A DNA stretch of 8,977 nt, from assembly GCA_023424585.1 (NCBI GenBank), contig JAFADT010000478.1, positions 1-8,977 on the forward strand, in the 5' to 3' direction. Positions 6,094-8,977 of the stretch are shown here, in pieces; within the stretch, counting starts at the first letter, position 1; each line of letters opens with the position of its first letter. A program made the translations under genes and the position numbers. The DNA is from Pseudomonadota bacterium. Its GTDB lineage: Bacteria > Myxococcota > Myxococcia > Myxococcales > Myxococcaceae. The notes below the pieces were generated by a model, which did no database searches, was not told the DNA's origin, and worked only from the letters and a program-made list of their open reading frames with translations.

Positions 6094-6774
6094 ATGGCGC
6101 GCATCCTCATCATCGAGGACGAGCAGGACCTGGCCGGACTCGTCGACTACAACCTCCGCGCCGCGGGCTTCGAGACGGACACGGCGAACACCGGCGCGGG
6201 CGGGCTCGCCCGGGCGCGGGCCCACCCCCCGGACCTGGTGCTGTTGGACCTGATGCTGCCGGACGTGGCGGGCGGTGAGGTCCTCCGCATGCTCAAGAAC
6301 GACCCGGAGCTGAAGAAGGCCGCGGTCGTCATCGTCAGCGCCAAGGGCCAGGAGGCCGACCGCATCCAGGGCCTGGAGCTGGGCGCGGACGACTACGTGG
6401 TGAAGCCCTTCTCCGTGCGCGAGCTGCTCCTGCGCGTGAAGGCGGTGCTGCGCCGCGCGGACGCGGAGGAGGGCCCCGCCGCGGTGCTGGCCGCGGGCGA
6501 CATCAGCCTGGACACGTCGCGCCACCAGGTGCGGGTGAAGGGCGAGGAGGTCATCCTCACCGCGCTGGAGTTCCGCCTCTTGCGCACGCTCCTGGAGCGC
6601 AGCGACCGCGTGCAGACGCGCGAGGTGCTCCTGTCCGACGTCTGGGGCATCCAGGCGGAGATCCACACGCGCACCGTGGACACGCACATCAAGCGCCTGC
6701 GCGAGAAGCTGGGGCCCGCGGGCGACATCATCGAGACCGTGCGCGGCGTGGGCTACAAGCTCAGCCCCCCGTGA
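6094..6774 (+). CDS. phoB: PhoB-type response regulator (OmpR/PhoB family)
   Basis: DNA-binding response regulator, partner of the kinase encoded next. The 226-residue product has a receiver domain (1-120) and a winged-helix domain (about 132-224). Receiver residues line up with E. coli PhoB almost one to one: acidic Glu8/Asp9, phospho-acceptor Asp52 in LLDLMLP, Ser82, Tyr101 and Lys104 in YVVKPF. The recognition helix is RTVDTHIKRLREKLG (193-207), followed by the wing ETVRGVGYKL. The start is the ATG at 6094, with GGGAG (6082-6086) 7 nt upstream. An earlier in-frame ATG at 6022 would start inside the Pho-box-like repeat and add unrelated residues. The family includes many paralogues in myxobacteria; the pairing with a PAS-only kinase and the Pho-like repeat favour a phosphate regulator. 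Confidence 0.82.
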   Translation: MARILIIEDEQDLAGLVDYNLRAAGFETDTANTGAGGLARARAHPPDLVLLDLMLPDVAGGEVLRMLKNDPELKKAAVVIVSAKGQEADRIQGLELGADDYVVKPFSVRELLLRVKAVLRRADAEEGPAAVLAAGDISLDTSRHQVRVKGEEVILTALEFRLLRTLLERSDRVQTREVLLSDVWGIQAEIHTRTVDTHIKRLREKLGPAGDIIETVRGVGYKLSPP

Positions 6775-6781
6775 GGCCGCC

Positions 6782-8140
6782 ATGCCCCTGCGCTTCACGC
6801 TCCTGTCCCTGCTCGTGCCTCCCCTCCTGGTCGCGACGCTGCTCGTCGTCTTCGGGCACCCGGCGGGCGCGCTCGCCGCGGGGCTCGTCACGCTGGCGGG
6901 CTCCGCGCTGGCCCTGGGGACGAGCCGCGTGGCCATGGAGCGGCAGCTGCGCGCGCTGACCCAGAAGACGCAGTCGCTGGCGGCGGGCGTGGACGTGGCG
7001 GCGCCCGCGGGCCTGGAGCGCACGGATGACCTGGCGCAGCTGGAAGACGCCATCGACACGCTGGACGACAAGCTGTCCACGCGCGCCGCCGCGCTCAACC
7101 AGGAGGCGCGCATCCTCACCGCCGTGCTGGACGGCATGGCGGAGGGGCTCTGGGTGACGGACGCGGAGGGCACCGTGGTGCGCCACAACGACGCGCTCGC
7201 GGAGATGCTCCGGCCCGCCAACGCCATCGTGGGCCAGCGGCCGCTCGCGCTCATCCGCAACGAGGCCCTCAACGAGGCGGTGGCCCGCGCCTGTCAGGAG
7301 GGCGCCTCCACGCGGCTGGAGCTGACGCTCGAGGGCCTGTTCTCCCGCACCCTGGCCGTGCGCGTGACGCCCGTGAGCCGCGACCTGCCCGGCAGCGCCG
7401 CCGTCTTCCACGACGTCACCGAGCTGCGCCGGCTGGAGAAGGTGCGCAAGGACTTCGTGGCCAACGTCTCCCACGAGCTGCGCACGCCCATCACCGCCAT
7501 CCGCGGCTACGCGGAGACGCTCCAGGGCGGCGCGCTCCAGGACACCCGGGTGGCCCCGAAGATGGTGGAGATCATCCACCGCCAGTCCGAGCGCCTCTCC
7601 GAGCTGGTGGAGGACCTGCTGGAGCTCTCCCGCCTGGAGGCGCGCGAGATGAGCTTCCAGCGCACGGAGGTGCCCCTGGCCCTGGCCGTCTCCCGCGCCG
7701 CGGAGGGCGTGCGCCCCAAGGCCGAGGGCAAGAACCAGCAAATCGGGTTGCACGTGCCGCCGGAGCTGGTGGCCCTGGGGGACGGGAGGGCCATCGAGCA
7801 GGTGCTCCTCAACCTGCTCGACAACGCGGTGAAGTACACGCCCGAGGGCGGCCGGGTGGACGTGGACGGAGCGTACGAGGGCGGCCGGTGCGTCGTGCGC
7901 GTGCGCGACACAGGCGTGGGAATCGAGCCCAAGCATCTTTCCCGGATTTTCGAGCGATTCTACCGGGTGGACAAGGGGCGCAGCCGGGACATGGGCGGCA
8001 CGGGGCTGGGCCTTTCCATCGTGAAACATCTGATGGGCGCGATGGACGGCGAGGTGAAGGTGGAGAGCCAGCCGAACGCGGGCAGTACCTTTGTCATTTT
8101 TCTACCCGCGGCGGCTGGCCCGACGGCGGCGACGGGCTAG
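6782..8140 (+). CDS. phoR: PhoR-type sensor histidine kinase with PAS domain
   Basis: Inner-membrane histidine kinase, 452 residues, expected to phosphorylate PhoB at Asp52. Two membrane helices (about 4-23 and 29-48) are joined by only a few residues, so there is essentially no periplasmic sensor. A HAMP-like or coiled linker (about 50-110) and a PAS domain (about 111-215, MAEGLWVTDAEGTVVRHNDA) follow. The dimerisation domain has phospho-acceptor His231 in NVSHELRTPITAI. The ATPase domain has the N box with Asn344 and Asn348, G1 DTGVGI (376-381), the F box, and G2 GGTGLGLSI (405-413). This architecture matches PhoR kinases, which sense phosphate through the Pst transporter and PhoU rather than by an external domain. 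The start ATG lies 7 nt after the phoB stop, with a GAGG ribosome binding site overlapping that stop. Similar architecture occurs in other kinases, so the name rests partly on context. Confidence 0.82.
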   Translation: MPLRFTLLSLLVPPLLVATLLVVFGHPAGALAAGLVTLAGSALALGTSRVAMERQLRALTQKTQSLAAGVDVAAPAGLERTDDLAQLEDAIDTLDDKLSTRAAALNQEARILTAVLDGMAEGLWVTDAEGTVVRHNDALAEMLRPANAIVGQRPLALIRNEALNEAVARACQEGASTRLELTLEGLFSRTLAVRVTPVSRDLPGSAAVFHDVTELRRLEKVRKDFVANVSHELRTPITAIRGYAETLQGGALQDTRVAPKMVEIIHRQSERLSELVEDLLELSRLEAREMSFQRTEVPLALAVSRAAEGVRPKAEGKNQQIGLHVPPELVALGDGRAIEQVLLNLLDNAVKYTPEGGRVDVDGAYEGGRCVVRVRDTGVGIEPKHLSRIFERFYRVDKGRSRDMGGTGLGLSIVKHLMGAMDGEVKVESQPNAGSTFVIFLPAAAGPTAATG

Positions 8141-8153
8141 GATGGGGGCGGCC

Positions 8154-8977
8154 ATGCGGGTCGCCATCCTCGCGGACATTCACGGGAACCTTCCGGCCTG
8201 CGAGGCCGTGCTGGACGACATCGCGAAGTCGGTGGCGCCGGACTACATCGTCGCGGCGGGGGACCTGGCGCTGCGGGGCGCGCACCCGCGCGAGACGGTG
8301 GAGCTGCTCTTCAGCCGCTGCCACGCGCTCATCATGGGCAACACGGACGCGTACCTCGCCGGCACCTACCTGGGCGGCGCGTACCGCGAGCGCGACCACT
8401 GGAAGACGGAGCTGCTGCGCTGGACGCGCGACCAGCTGGGCGACGCGCTGCTCCAGCAGCTGGGGCAGATGCCCTTCTCCCTGCGCTACACGCCGCGCAA
8501 GGGGCAGGACCTGTTCATCTGCCACGCGAACCCCCGCAACCTGGAGGAGTCGCTGGACCCCACGCTGGACGACCACGCGGTGCGCCGCTTCTTCACGCAC
8601 CTGGACGCGGCCGCGTGCGCCTTCGGGCACCTGCACTTCCCCTACCGGCGGCGCGTGGGCCGGATGCTCATCGCGGACGTGGCCAGCGCCGGGATTCCCC
8701 GCGACGGCGACCTGCGCCCCGCCTACGGCGTCTTCACCTTCACCCCCAAGGGCTGGCGCGTGCAGATCCGCCGCGTGCGCTACCCGGTGCGCAAGGCCAC
8801 CCAGGCCCTCACCGCGCGCCGCGTGCCCGGCGGGCCGCTGCTCATCCACAAGCTCGTGGAGGCGCGATACCGCCACCACAACGCCCTGATGGAGGCCGCG
8901 CGGCGGCACTCGGGGCTGCCCCCGCCGGGGCCCGTGCTGCGCCCGCCTCCGGGGGCCGGGGGCGCGCGGCCCACGCT
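8154..8977 (+). CDS. calcineurin-like metallophosphoesterase (partial, C-terminus beyond window)
   Basis: Binuclear-metal phosphoesterase, at least 274 residues, open to the window end with no stop. The metal-binding motifs appear in the right order: DIH (Asp8, His10), GDL (Asp37), GNTD (62-65, in place of the more common GNHD/E; Asn63 is kept), His124 in FICHANP, and GHLH (His159, His161). It resembles the YfcE/MJ0936-like and PPP-like branch, whose substrates include phosphodiesters, nucleotides and phosphoproteins; the substrate here is unknown. After the catalytic domain (about 215 residues) come a basic helix (KLVEARYRHHNALMEAARR) and a Pro/Gly-rich tail. The start is the ATG at 8154, directly before the conserved RVAILADIHGN. 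An in-frame ATG at 8142 would add four residues. It lies 13 nt after phoR and is probably co-transcribed with phoBR. Confidence 0.85.
   Translation, partial: MRVAILADIHGNLPACEAVLDDIAKSVAPDYIVAAGDLALRGAHPRETVELLFSRCHALIMGNTDAYLAGTYLGGAYRERDHWKTELLRWTRDQLGDALLQQLGQMPFSLRYTPRKGQDLFICHANPRNLEESLDPTLDDHAVRRFFTHLDAAACAFGHLHFPYRRRVGRMLIADVASAGIPRDGDLRPAYGVFTFTPKGWRVQIRRVRYPVRKATQALTARRVPGGPLLIHKLVEARYRHHNALMEAARRHSGLPPPGPVLRPPPGAGGARPT

Noticed and set aside
5197..7272. A 691-codon open frame on the minus strand opposite the TPR, lipoprotein, phoB and phoR genes.
   Set aside because: The translation is Arg/Ala/His-rich low-complexity sequence without motifs, and the plus strand carries four well-supported genes. 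Long antisense frames are expected when third positions are nearly all G or C.
6761..8029. A 422-codon minus-strand open frame opposite phoR.
   Set aside because: Composition is typical of an antisense shadow (repeated H/R/Q/V/L), and phoR has complete kinase motifs across the same DNA.

Overview
This window is very GC-rich, with a strong third-position G/C preference, long spurious open frames opposite the real genes, and several GTG starts. Gene order and the protein sequences (for example a signal-peptide/TPR protein whose C-terminal anchor begins PWYKSPW) suggest a myxobacterium of the Myxococcus/Corallococcus type. That placement is inference from style and gene content; no marker gene was compared.

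Left half (1-4461, minus strand): a compact operon for membrane lipid precursor synthesis. In transcription order it reads yceD (DUF177), rpmF (ribosomal protein L32), plsX, fabH, fabD and fabG, and fabG runs off the left edge. Gaps are 58, 20, 44 and 28 nt, and fabD/fabG overlap by ATGA. A good sigma70-type promoter (TTGACT, 17 bp, TATGTT) lies just upstream of yceD. PlsX makes acyl-phosphate for phospholipid synthesis, FabD loads malonyl onto ACP, FabH starts the acyl chain and FabG does the first reduction. Two RNA hairpins in the gaps (before rpmF, and over the fabH ribosome binding site) could tune expression within the operon.

Middle (4532-5997, plus strand, divergent): two translationally coupled envelope genes that I do not recognise by name. 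One is a secreted TPR-containing protein with a C-terminal membrane anchor; the other is a small four-cysteine lipoprotein. A strong GC hairpin follows them.

Right part (6010-8977, plus strand): a PhoB-type response regulator, a PhoR-type membrane histidine kinase with a PAS domain, and a calcineurin-like metallophosphoesterase that continues past the right edge. They are closely spaced (7 and 13 nt) and look like one operon. A 7-4-7 bp direct repeat shaped like a Pho box precedes phoB, suggesting autoregulation by phosphate. The usual pst/phoU partners are not in the window.

No tRNA, rRNA, insertion sequence, CRISPR array or prophage gene was seen. No stretch over 300 bases lacks a gene. 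Most of the window is conserved housekeeping. The less described parts are the TPR/lipoprotein pair, the Pho-box-like repeat, the phosphoesterase attached to phoBR, and the fabH hairpin.
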